A stretch of 64,000 nucleotides of DNA. Origin: JBBKWJ01 sp037968895 (GTDB taxonomy: Bacteria > Actinomycetota > Acidimicrobiia > Acidimicrobiales > SZUA-35). Below are positions 8,215 to 16,275 of this stretch, one piece after another. The stretch covers positions 1 to 64,000 of the forward strand of contig JBBKWJ010000286.1 of assembly GCA_037968895.1 (NCBI GenBank), written 5' to 3'. Numbering within the stretch: the first letter of the stretch is position 1; every line of letters begins with the position of its first letter. Both the position numbers and the translations under genes were made by a program. The notes beneath the pieces were generated by a model. The model was not told the DNA's origin and did not search any database. It was given only the letters and a program-made list of their open reading frames with translations.

Positions 8215-9195
8215 ATGCGAGTTCTTCCAAAGGCAAACGAATCGTGCTGGTGTGGCAGCGGACAGAAGTTCAAGCGTTGCCACAAACAATCTACCGATCC
8301 GATTAAGGCAGGGCGCTACACCCCATTGCGGCCGGTTCCAGAAACCATCGACGCGCCAATCTGGGGCCGCGGCGGCGAGGTTGATCGGTGGGACGAGCCA
8401 AACGTGAAGTCGCCCGAGATCGTCGAACGAATGCGTCGGACTGGCAACGAAGCAGCCGATGTGCTGCGTTACCTCGGCACCTTGGTAAAGCCGGGAGTCA
8501 CCACCGAAGAGATCGACGAGGCTTGCCACGAAGAGGTCATTAGGCGGGGCGCATACCCGTCTCCCCTGCTCTACCCCGGAAACGACAATCCGTTCCCTAA
8601 GTCGTTGTGCACCTCGGTCAACGAAGTCATCTGCCACGGCATCCCCGACAACCGAGCGTTACGCGACGGCGACATTGTCAACTTCGACGTCACGATCTTC
8701 AAAGAAGGCGTTCACGGCGATACCAATGCCACGTTCTTCGTTGGTGAGGTCGACCCACTTTCCCAGCAGCTGGTGAAAGTCACCCGCGATGCAACAATGC
8801 AAGGCATCCAGGCCGCCCGGGCCGGCAACCAAATCAATCACATCGGCAAAGCAATCCAGGAGTACGCTGAAGAGTTTGGTTTCGGCGTCATTCGGGATTT
8901 CGTCGGACACGGCATCGGCGAACAGTTCCATACCGACCTCCAGATCTGCCACTACTACCACCCGGGCCTCACCACTCCGATCGAGCCCGGCATGGTGTTC
9001 ACGGTCGAACCAATGATCAGCGTCGGCGACTGGCGTTCTCGGATGTGGAGCGACGGGTGGACCGCAGTTACCCGCGACGGCAGCCGCACCGCCCAATTCG
9101 AGCACACAATCCTCGTTACCGACGACGCACCACAGATCTTGACCACACCGACCGACACGGTTGGCCATCCGTTCTGGGACCTCGCCGACAACTGA
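8215..9195 (+). CDS. map: Type I methionine aminopeptidase with N-terminal SEC-C zinc motif
   Basis: This enzyme removes the initiator Met from nascent proteins. The 326-residue protein opens with a SEC-C motif (CWCGSGQKFKRCH, about residues 11-23), which in other long MAPs and in SecA binds zinc and contacts the ribosome. The pita-bread catalytic domain follows, with metal ligands in NFDVTIF, GDTNATFF, GHGIG, FTVEP and FEHTILV (Asp, Asp, His, Glu, Glu). YPSPLLYPGNDNPFPKSLCTSVNEVICHGIP is also a MAP signature region. A TAGACT box ends 6 nt before ATG (8203-8208), fitting a leaderless mRNA, although a GGGGG run also precedes the start. Confidence 0.94.
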   Translation: MRVLPKANESCWCGSGQKFKRCHKQSTDPIKAGRYTPLRPVPETIDAPIWGRGGEVDRWDEPNVKSPEIVERMRRTGNEAADVLRYLGTLVKPGVTTEEIDEACHEEVIRRGAYPSPLLYPGNDNPFPKSLCTSVNEVICHGIPDNRALRDGDIVNFDVTIFKEGVHGDTNATFFVGEVDPLSQQLVKVTRDATMQGIQAARAGNQINHIGKAIQEYAEEFGFGVIRDFVGHGIGEQFHTDLQICHYYHPGLTTPIEPGMVFTVEPMISVGDWRSRMWSDGWTAVTRDGSRTAQFEHTILVTDDAPQILTTPTDTVGHPFWDLADN

Positions 9196-9314
9196 ACATT
9201 TCGGAACGTTCTGTGACCTTCGACCCTACGTTGGCGAACGACCGTAAGGCACCGTCAATGAGACGGGAACCCCTGACTCCGATAGGTTCGAGGGTCAGCA
9301 GCGAGCGAGGTACG

Positions 9315-9971
9315 ATGACAGACGAGCCAATCCGCGTGTTCCTACTTGACGACCATGAGATCGTGCGACGTGGTGTCGCCGAACTTGTCAACGCCGAACC
9401 AGACATGGAAGTAATCAGCGAAGCGGGGAACGCCCATGATGCGTTCAACACCGTTGGGCTCACCATGCCAGACGTTGCTGTGCTCGATGTCCGCCTTGGC
9501 GACGGAAACGGCATAGAAGTGTGCCGTGAGATCACCTCGGCCTATCCCGATATCGCCTGCCTGATCCTGACCTCGTTCTCTGACGATCGGGCACTCATCG
9601 ACGCCTCATTGGCCGGAGCAAAAGGCTTTGTGCTTAAGCAGATCAGAGGCAACGACCTCATTCGATCTATTCGCCAGGTCGCGAAGGGCAATTCACTCCT
9701 CGACGCAGGCACCGTCAGAGCCTGCGTACAACGCCTAAAGCAGGGCGACGAGGGACTCATCGAGACGCTGACCTCACAGGAACGTAAGATCTTCGATCTC
9801 ATCGGCGAAGGTTATTCGAATCGCCAGATTGCAGGCGAGCTCTATCTCGCCGAGAAGACGGTCAAGAACTACGTGTCCAACATGCTGTCGAAACTCGGCA
9901 TGACACGACGCACCGAGGCCGCCGCCTTCGCCGCTCGTATCGATGAGCGCAATCTGAGGAAATACGACTGA
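9315..9971 (+). CDS. NarL/LuxR-family response regulator, DevR-like
   Basis: The 218-residue regulator has a receiver domain (residues about 6-120) with the acidic pair DD at 12-13, the phospho-acceptor Asp58 in VAVLDVRLGDG, a conserved Thr/Ser region ILTSFSDD and Lys in FVLKQ. A LuxR-type HTH follows (about 150-215: LTSQERKIFDLIGEGYSNRQ, then ATG-proximal KTVKNYVSNMLSKLGM). The FVLKQIRG and KTVKNYVS forms resemble DevR/DosR of mycobacteria. ATG 9315 begins the conserved domain; the frame is open further upstream to 9045 but overlaps map there. The partner kinase starts 4 nt downstream. Located next to the respiratory locus, it may respond to redox or oxygen state; that is inference. Confidence 0.92.
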   Translation: MTDEPIRVFLLDDHEIVRRGVAELVNAEPDMEVISEAGNAHDAFNTVGLTMPDVAVLDVRLGDGNGIEVCREITSAYPDIACLILTSFSDDRALIDASLAGAKGFVLKQIRGNDLIRSIRQVAKGNSLLDAGTVRACVQRLKQGDEGLIETLTSQERKIFDLIGEGYSNRQIAGELYLAEKTVKNYVSNMLSKLGMTRRTEAAAFAARIDERNLRKYD

Positions 9972-9975
9972 CCAG

Positions 9976-11817
9976 ATGACAGAGCCTGTGCAGAGCCCGC
10001 AGCAAGACGGCGAACTGGCGTCTGTCTACCTCGCCAGCGCGCCAGACGCCATCATCGTTGTTGAGGCCAACGGCATCATGACGATGGTCAATAATCAGGC
10101 CGAGGCTCTGTTTGGATACGGCCGAAGCGAGATGCTCGGACAATCAGTCGACATGTTAGTTCCGCAGAGTTTCAGCTCTTCGCACGAGGCGCATCGTCGT
10201 CGGTACGCGGGCGAGGCTCGTATTCGGCCGATGGGCGATGCAGGAAGTCGTGTGCAGGGCCGAACCAAGGACGGCACGCTCGTGCCAGTCGACATTGCCC
10301 TTAGCCCGCTCAGCGGTGCCGCAGGGGCTGGCGCAATCGCGATTGTGCGTGATCTTAGGCAGCGGCTCGCCGCCGAGGCTGCCCATGAAATTGTCCGACG
10401 CACGTTGGACGCCATCGACGATGCCGTCTTCATTTTCGACCCTGTCACGCTCCAGTACACCTACGTCAACGAAGGAGCGCAGAGCCAGGTCGGGTACGAC
10501 CGTTACGTCCTCATAGGTGGCAAGACGCCAATGGACATTGCGCCCCAGTTCACCGAGGACGACATTCGAGAACTCGTAAGCGGCTTGCTTGAGGGGACGC
10601 AAAGCTCGGTTGCTCTCACCACGACGCACCAGCACCGAGACGGTCACTCAGTTCCCGTCGACATCCTCATTCACTATCCCTATATCAGCGAAACCGCGCC
10701 TCGGATGTTGGTTGCAATCGTGCGAGATATCACTGAGCGGCAAGCGGCGGAAGACCTTCGCGATCGTCGGGAGCAGCTCCTCGCCTCCCTCGCCGATGTC
10801 AGACGAGCAACGATGATGGAGGCGCCGATCGATGACGTACTTCACAGCCTGCTCAACGCAACATGCGAACTGCTGACCGCCGATCATTCGTTCATCGCCG
10901 TTCGCTCGAATGACGGAGCACTTACCTACCGAGCGATGTCGAGCACTATCACAAAAGACCAATCTGGCCTTTCAGTCCCCGACTACCCGCTCATTCAGCA
11001 GGTTCTTTCTGACGGTACGGCCCGAGCAGTTGCTTCTCTGTCGGAATTCGGTCCTGGCTTTGTGGCACCGCTGATTGCCTCTGGCTCACTCGCAGGCGTC
11101 TTCGTCGCCGCCCGGCCAAAAGGAGCCAAAGGGTTTACAGCCGACGAGATCGCCATCGGATCGTCGCTCGCTTCCGAGATTGCAGTCAACATGGATCTCG
11201 CCAGAGCCCGGTCTGACCGTCGCCGAGTTTTTCTCGTTGAAGACCGGGAGCGCATTGCGCGCGACCTGCACGACGTCGTGATTCAGCGTCTTCTCGCGGC
11301 CGGTATGGGTTTGCAGGCATCGCTCAACAATCCTGAGAAACTGAACGAGCGGGCGACTACCACCCTCGATGAGCTTGACGGCACGATCGATGTCATCAGG
11401 GAGACGATTTTTCACCTCACCCAACCCGATCTCTCCCTTGAGGGCGAGATTCGGCGAGTGGTAGATCGATACCGAACCGTCGGTCGAAATGATGTGAGCT
11501 ACGAGATCGATGGCGAGATCGAAGAGCTACCAGATGCGATCGGGGCCAACCTCGTCCCGACCATCACTGAGCTGCTCTCGAATGTCGAGCGACACGCCGA
11601 GGCGTCGAAGGCAACTGTTGCGCTTGTAATCACCGACAGCTATCTCACGCTCACCGTCGTCGACGACGGGTGCGGGATCGACGATTCTCGACCTCGGGGC
11701 TTTGGCATTCGAAACATCACGAACCGCGCCGAATACCTCGGAGGGTCGACCCAGATCGAACCCGGACCGAGCAACCTTGGCACCAGCGTGACCTGGTCGG
11801 TGCCTCTCTCTCGTTAA
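9976..11817 (+). CDS. PAS-PAS-GAF sensor histidine kinase, DevS-like
   Basis: The 613-residue protein has two PAS domains (about 10-125 and 130-255), a linker, a GAF domain (about 270-405), a HisKA_3 dimerisation segment with the phospho-accepting His432 in RERIARDLHDVVIQRLLA, and a HATPase domain (about 515-613) with N box EVLSNVERHA-like sequence ELLSNVERHAEA, VVDDGCGID and GFGIRNI. There are no transmembrane segments, so the sensor is cytosolic. The domain order resembles DevS/DosT, whose GAF binds heme, but the N-terminal PAS domains differ and I cannot identify a heme ligand. It is co-transcribed with the regulator just upstream and converges on the copper gene cluster. Confidence 0.9.
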   Translation: MTEPVQSPQQDGELASVYLASAPDAIIVVEANGIMTMVNNQAEALFGYGRSEMLGQSVDMLVPQSFSSSHEAHRRRYAGEARIRPMGDAGSRVQGRTKDGTLVPVDIALSPLSGAAGAGAIAIVRDLRQRLAAEAAHEIVRRTLDAIDDAVFIFDPVTLQYTYVNEGAQSQVGYDRYVLIGGKTPMDIAPQFTEDDIRELVSGLLEGTQSSVALTTTHQHRDGHSVPVDILIHYPYISETAPRMLVAIVRDITERQAAEDLRDRREQLLASLADVRRATMMEAPIDDVLHSLLNATCELLTADHSFIAVRSNDGALTYRAMSSTITKDQSGLSVPDYPLIQQVLSDGTARAVASLSEFGPGFVAPLIASGSLAGVFVAARPKGAKGFTADEIAIGSSLASEIAVNMDLARARSDRRRVFLVEDRERIARDLHDVVIQRLLAAGMGLQASLNNPEKLNERATTTLDELDGTIDVIRETIFHLTQPDLSLEGEIRRVVDRYRTVGRNDVSYEIDGEIEELPDAIGANLVPTITELLSNVERHAEASKATVALVITDSYLTLTVVDDGCGIDDSRPRGFGIRNITNRAEYLGGSTQIEPGPSNLGTSVTWSVPLSR

Positions 11818-11829
11818 CGATCGGCTGCC

Positions 11830-12264
11830 TTAACGATCGTCGCCGACAACTTCGATGTCGAGCGACCCGGAACGCTCGAACTTAAGAATCACCGCGATCG
11901 AGTCGCCAACCTTCACTGGCTCAGCCAGGCCAAGACACATCAGGTGAAGTCCATTTGGCTCAAAGACGACGTCGCCGTCCGGCTCGATTGGAACTTCAAG
12001 TAGTTCATCCATGCTGGACACGTCATCGGTCGTGACCGACTCGTGGATCTGCATCTCATCGCACGATGAAGAGGACGCACCAACAAGTGAGTCTGCGGTC
12101 GTGGTGAGATTGTGAATGGTGAAGTAGAACGCAGCTACGTTCGTGACAGGCGGAGTTGGTGGCGACCATGCGTCACGCACCACGATGTCTGCGGAATCGC
12201 TGGTGCTGCAGCCGGCCATGGCGATGACAAAGAAAAGAACGAGGAGAAACCTGCGCCGTGTCAC
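11830..12264 (-). CDS. PCu(A)C-type copper chaperone lipoprotein
   Basis: The 144-residue protein is a lipoprotein: TRRRFLLVLFFVIAMAGCS ends in a lipobox Cys. The mature part resembles PCuAC copper chaperones (DAWSPPTPPVTNVAAFYFTI, a Met/His region CDEMQIHES, then HLMCLGL), which deliver Cu(I) to the CuA or CuB sites of cytochrome oxidase outside the membrane. The GTG at 12264 overlaps the sco1 stop (GTGA), which is the reason for choosing it. It is the last gene of the leftward oxidase cluster. Confidence 0.85.
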   Translation of the reverse strand: MTRRRFLLVLFFVIAMAGCSTSDSADIVVRDAWSPPTPPVTNVAAFYFTIHNLTTTADSLVGASSSSCDEMQIHESVTTDDVSSMDELLEVPIEPDGDVVFEPNGLHLMCLGLAEPVKVGDSIAVILKFERSGSLDIEVVGDDR

Positions 12265-12902
12265 GTCAGCAGGGCCTTGAGATCGTCGGCGAGAACCTGA
12301 GCCTCGATCGCTGGGGGCCACACGATGCGGAGGTCGCCGTTGGTGTCGATACCCATCAGGCTCGCCGTGTGGTCCATCTCATACGTGCCGTCTGCTTCGA
12401 CCTCGCTTGGCTGGAAGAACACGCCGTATTGGCTGGCGACCTGTGTGGTGGCTTCGGGTGCGCCAGCAACGCCGTAGAAACGCTCATCGAAGAATCGCAC
12501 ATACTCACCCGTCGTCGCGAGCTCGTCGCGTTCCGGATCGATCGACACCATTAAGAGAGTCACTCGGTCGCCATCGTCGCCGAGCAGATCGAGAGCCTTT
12601 GCCACATCGCGCAACGTCGTCGGACATACGTCAGGGCAGTTGGTATACCCGAAATAGACGAGCACGATCTTGTCGTCAAAGTCGCCGAAGTTGACAGGTT
12701 GGCCAGTATCAAGCAGTAGTCCGTCCATTGCTGGAGCTGGCGTCGACTGCTGAAAGACGGTGCCGGCGTACAGGTGCGGGCTGAAGAGACTGACCGCGAA
12801 TCGAGCAACGAGAATCCCGGCAAGGATGACCGCCGCCAGAATCAGAACGAGGAGCCAGCGTGGACGGCGGTTGGTTGATGATGTGGCCATAGTTGAACTC
12901 AC
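12261..12902 (-). CDS. SCO1/SenC-family copper chaperone
   Basis: The 213-residue membrane-anchored protein has an N-terminal transmembrane helix (WLLVLILAAVILAGILVARF) and a thioredoxin-like domain with the copper-binding CxxxC (CPDVCP, about residue 90) and the distal His in YEMDHTASL. SCO proteins mature the CuA centre of oxidase subunit II. GTG at 12902 overlaps the preceding stop; ATG at 12890 is an alternative. It sits between PCuAC and a second SCO-like gene, with 4-nt overlaps on both sides. Confidence 0.92.
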   Translation of the reverse strand: MSSTMATSSTNRRPRWLLVLILAAVILAGILVARFAVSLFSPHLYAGTVFQQSTPAPAMDGLLLDTGQPVNFGDFDDKIVLVYFGYTNCPDVCPTTLRDVAKALDLLGDDGDRVTLLMVSIDPERDELATTGEYVRFFDERFYGVAGAPEATTQVASQYGVFFQPSEVEADGTYEMDHTASLMGIDTNGDLRIVWPPAIEAQVLADDLKALLT

Positions 12903-13567
12903 GGGTAGCAGAGGAATAGGTGGGCAGCTTCATAGGCAACCCCGGCCGCGCCGTCCGAGTATCGGACCTCATCGACGAGGATCCCCACATGGCTGACGAT
13001 TTTGTCTTGATCGTTTGCAATCGTTTGATAGCGGTACTCGCCTCGCACAACTCCCCAACCGTCAACTAACACGTAGGCCGGGTCGAACTCCACTTCGCCG
13101 CTGGCCTCGTCGAACTCGAAGAATCTACCGAAGCCAGCGCCAACGACCGTCTTCAGAGTTGCCTGGTCGCCGCTAACCCACCGCCAGTTCGTACCGTCGG
13201 CTCCCGAGGCGTCTGAGGCCGCCGCGAGTTCCGCCTTAGGCGGCGAATCGAGCGCAATCGTCACAAGTTGGAACGAGATGTCGTCAAGCTTGACTTCGGT
13301 TGGCACCCTGGCTGCGAGGCCGGCCATCGTTGCGTTGATGTCATCGCACCGCTCGTCGCAATCAGCTGGCATGAAGGTGTACAACGTGAGGGCGCCACGG
13401 GCGTCTTCACTTGTGGTTAGCTCACCACTGTCGTCTTGAAGGGCATAGCCGGGCGCCAAGCCAATGCGGGGCAAGACCTGGATTGGCTCCACAATCACAA
13501 ACGCCAACGCGGCCACAATCAGCACACCGATCAACGACGCTGTGACCTTCAGCCATAGAGGGATCAC
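12899..13567 (-). CDS. Membrane-anchored SCO-like protein lacking the usual His ligand
   Basis: The 222-residue protein starts at GTG 13567 with one transmembrane helix (ASLIGVLIVAALAFVIVEP). The periplasmic part contains TLYTFMPADCDERCDDI, a CxxxC like that of SCO proteins, within a thioredoxin-like layout. Where SCO proteins have a His near the end of the fold, this one reads DPAYVLVDGWG, so a complete copper site is not evident. It may serve as a thiol reductase or an accessory copper protein. An open frame continues upstream to 14290 but runs antisense through the divergent gene at 13592 and is not credible. Overlap with sco1 indicates co-translation. Confidence 0.75.
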   Translation of the reverse strand: MIPLWLKVTASLIGVLIVAALAFVIVEPIQVLPRIGLAPGYALQDDSGELTTSEDARGALTLYTFMPADCDERCDDINATMAGLAARVPTEVKLDDISFQLVTIALDSPPKAELAAASDASGADGTNWRWVSGDQATLKTVVGAGFGRFFEFDEASGEVEFDPAYVLVDGWGVVRGEYRYQTIANDQDKIVSHVGILVDEVRYSDGAAGVAYEAAHLFLCYP

Positions 13568-13591
13568 GAGCCGGTCGCTACCATCGTCGAG

Positions 13592-14011
13592 ATGAAGTGG
13601 CTCAAGTGGATCGCCCTCGTCGGCGCCTTTCTCGCGATGTTGTATTACACCGCCCTCCCCGGTGACCTCGTCACCAATAAGGGAACCGACGGCGAGGGAA
13701 TCGCCGGTACCTACACTGTCAACGGCGAAGGCCCTACCGGCATCGAGTATTCCGGCACCGTCGTGATTGTCACCACGGACGACACCGATCTCTACGAGAT
13801 TCAGTGGATCGTCACCGGCGCTATCGACAAAGGAACCGCTCGCCTCTCGGGCACCAAGCTCGAGGTCGACTGGGAGTCGGTCGCCACGTCCGGCGACCCC
13901 ATGGTCGGGACTGGCGATTACACCGTCACCGCTGAGGGCCACATCGTCGGAACCCGCAGCGTCGCCGGAAATGACGCGCTGAGCACCGAGGAGTTCTTCC
14001 CCGAGAGCTGA
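13592..14011 (+). CDS. Small exported or membrane-anchored protein of unknown function
   Basis: The 139-residue protein has an N-terminal hydrophobic helix (WIALVGAFLAMLYYTALPG). The rest is beta-rich, with repeated GTYTVNGEG, YSGTVVIVTTDD, YEIQWIVTG and GTGDYTVTAEGHIVG strands suggesting a small beta-barrel. I do not recognise the family. It lies in the opposite direction within the oxidase cluster, starting only 24 nt from the divergent SCO-like gene. A TACCAT box ends 7 nt before ATG, so a leaderless transcript is likely. Confidence 0.7.
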   Translation: MKWLKWIALVGAFLAMLYYTALPGDLVTNKGTDGEGIAGTYTVNGEGPTGIEYSGTVVIVTTDDTDLYEIQWIVTGAIDKGTARLSGTKLEVDWESVATSGDPMVGTGDYTVTAEGHIVGTRSVAGNDALSTEEFFPES

Positions 14012-14028
14012 GTCTTTCTCGTTTGCAG

Positions 14029-16275
14029 TCATCCGGTTTCTTCCGTGAGCGAACCGAGATACACGACAAGCGCTTCGAGATCTTCGGGCGAAAGTCGCTC
14101 TTGATAGATATCGAGCATCTGACCGCTCCGATACCCGTCGACCACGTAGGCATCGGGAGACAGGATTGACTGACGAATGTAGTCGGCTGCGCTCAGCCCA
14201 GGCAGACGGTCGGCGCCGTTCGTTCCGATACCGGCAAGCGACGGGCCGACTCCGTTCTCCCCCGCATCGACCGAATGACAGACCTTGCAAGCTCCCCCCG
14301 ACCGCGAGTCGAAGACGTCTCGTCCCTCCGCCACGCCGGGAGGGGCAGGAATATCGGCTGCCTCAACGACAAGCCGTCGACCTGAGTCAAGGTTTGGCGT
14401 GCCTTGATACAACAGAGTCGGCTCCGTTTCATCGCCACGTTCGTAGAGCAACACTGTGAGGTCGACCGGTCCGGGAGCCACATCAACATCAATAATTCCA
14501 ACCGCCCGATCTCCATCGCGGGGCACGCGTTGTCGAGCAATCTCGACATCGTCGGCGGTCACCACGATGCTGACGTCGGTGCCAGCGACACCAGTCGGCG
14601 CTGCTTGCGACTCAAGTTGAGCACCAGGCTCATGGTCGATGATCACCCTGACGCCGGCCTCGTCTCGTCCAGGCGAAAACGGTGTGCGCGTCGCAGCAGC
14701 AACGGCGGCAAGCGACACGATCACCAGGAGCCCAACGTGTACTAGTGCCCTTCTTGAGGACGGTTCGGCTACCGCGTCTGGGTGCAGGCCGCGATCGCCA
14801 AGCGAAGTTCGCAGTTCTCCAGGGGCAACGAAGTCTTCGGCCGCTACTCCTACCCACTTTCGGGTGACATGCGGTGCCCTCGTTCCTTCCAGGCGCTCCG
14901 CGGCGAGAACATTGCCAATCCCATACGAGCAGTCACCAGGCGGGCAACCAACAACCTGCACGCCAGTTGCCCCTCGCTCCATCAAACTACCAACGGCCTG
15001 ACTATGGAACATCCCAGCGCACGACACGCCAACGAAGACAGTTGCCTCGTCGGCTGCTTCCTCAGAATTGGTCGCACGAAAATGAGTGAGGTGCCGATCG
15101 CAGGCAATCACTACTTGCTTGCCTTTCGGATCGACCTTGTCAACGGCGTCAGAGCCCGGCAGTGACATCGCCCCGAACGAGCACGACCCGATACATACGC
15201 CACAGCCAACGCAGGCGTGCGGGTCGACGATGGCGACAAGCCGTTTGTTCTGCGAATCGGTCCGTGAGGTCATCTCAAGCGCGGCATACGGACAGTCGAT
15301 GACGCAGAGATCGCAACCGGTGCAGGCGTCTTCATCGATTTCGACAACCGCAGGATCAGATCGGGTGAGAAGCCGAGGTAAAAAGAGCACGCCGATGCCG
15401 GCGAGAACCCCGAACACAAGCACGAGCCAAGCTGCACCAGACAACAGCGGCGGCAACAGGAACATGATGAACGGATCGAGCGGCATATCGGCCACAAACT
15501 GAGCGGCGTCTGCTCGCTCCAGTAGATCGGCTGGCAATGCGAGCGCCGCAACGAGCAGCGCTCCAGCCATCAACGCCATCCAGTGCCGCGGCGGGACCCA
15601 CCCAAGCCGAGATCGGCGTACATGTCGATACGTGGCGTACCCGATGGCGGCCGTAAGCCCGAGATGGATGAACCAGATTGCAAGCAGCAGGGTCCATCCA
15701 GAGCCAGCGTTAGGACCCATAATCCGGTCGACTGCGAACGTTGCTCCCCACGACGTGTCGCCGAGCATCGAGATCATGACCTCGTTGAGCGCACCGGCAC
15801 GTCGATCCCACACGAGCCAGTAGCCAGTGACTCCCGCAAGCCAGACCATCACCAACGCCGCGACTCCGCTCACCCAACGCCATCGCCGCTTGTGGCCGGT
15901 AAATCGCTTGGCCCCGAAAATCCGCCAGGCGTGTACAACGGTGGTCAACACCAGACCTGCAGACGAGTAGCGATGGATGGTTCGCACCACCGACTGGATC
16001 GGGTGGTTCTGCATCTTCAGGACCGAGTTATACGAGCTCTCAAACCCAAACTCGTAGAAGAGGGTGATGTAGAGGCCCGTTACGGTCACTACCGCAAGCA
16101 GGAACACACTTATTGTGCCCGCATGCGGTAGTGGGTTAAGACGATTCGAGCCGGCAATTCGTCGGATCGGTCGCTCCGCCGCAAGCGAACCGCCCTCGAT
16201 CGAATTGATTACCCGTTCCAGGCGAAGCGGGCCCGGTTTGGCCCCCTTTTTCTGGTTGCTCGGGCTATCTACCAC
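14029..16275 (-). CDS. Fused cytochrome b / 2x[4Fe-4S] ferredoxin / MvhD-like / cytochrome c protein
   Basis: This 748-residue protein combines four redox modules. First is a cytochrome b N-terminal domain (about 45-250) with bis-His pairs H101/H115 and H204/H218. After further helices (about 268-303) comes a bacterial ferredoxin (C318, C321, C324, C328; C355, C358, C361, C365). Third is a domain like MvhD/FrhD, the iron-sulfur subunit linking hydrogenase to heterodisulfide reductase (C392, C419, C444, C449; SCAGM and GCPPGDCSYGIGN). After one more helix (about 511-528) and a beta domain comes a cytochrome c with CKVCH at 663-667 and a likely Met ligand at 720. GTG 16275 overlaps the end of the oxidase subunit I gene by 7 nt. 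It probably moves electrons across the membrane between an iron-sulfur donor, quinone and cytochrome c; direction is unknown. Confidence 0.9.
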   Translation of the reverse strand: MVDSPSNQKKGAKPGPLRLERVINSIEGGSLAAERPIRRIAGSNRLNPLPHAGTISVFLLAVVTVTGLYITLFYEFGFESSYNSVLKMQNHPIQSVVRTIHRYSSAGLVLTTVVHAWRIFGAKRFTGHKRRWRWVSGVAALVMVWLAGVTGYWLVWDRRAGALNEVMISMLGDTSWGATFAVDRIMGPNAGSGWTLLLAIWFIHLGLTAAIGYATYRHVRRSRLGWVPPRHWMALMAGALLVAALALPADLLERADAAQFVADMPLDPFIMFLLPPLLSGAAWLVLVFGVLAGIGVLFLPRLLTRSDPAVVEIDEDACTGCDLCVIDCPYAALEMTSRTDSQNKRLVAIVDPHACVGCGVCIGSCSFGAMSLPGSDAVDKVDPKGKQVVIACDRHLTHFRATNSEEAADEATVFVGVSCAGMFHSQAVGSLMERGATGVQVVGCPPGDCSYGIGNVLAAERLEGTRAPHVTRKWVGVAAEDFVAPGELRTSLGDRGLHPDAVAEPSSRRALVHVGLLVIVSLAAVAAATRTPFSPGRDEAGVRVIIDHEPGAQLESQAAPTGVAGTDVSIVVTADDVEIARQRVPRDGDRAVGIIDVDVAPGPVDLTVLLYERGDETEPTLLYQGTPNLDSGRRLVVEAADIPAPPGVAEGRDVFDSRSGGACKVCHSVDAGENGVGPSLAGIGTNGADRLPGLSAADYIRQSILSPDAYVVDGYRSGQMLDIYQERLSPEDLEALVVYLGSLTEETG

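Noticed and set aside
11814..11839. 10-nt direct repeat TTAACGATCG (11814-11823 and 11830-11839)
   Set aside because: Each copy contains a stop codon of one of two convergent genes; short and single, so probably chance.
13568..14290. Upstream extension of the SCO-like gene
   Set aside because: The frame is open but runs antisense through the divergent gene at 13592 and has no hydrophobic or conserved sequence before the GTG at 13567.
15583..16131. 182-codon open frame antisense to the cytochrome b fusion
   Set aside because: It is entirely inside the fusion gene, whose heme and cluster motifs are unambiguous.
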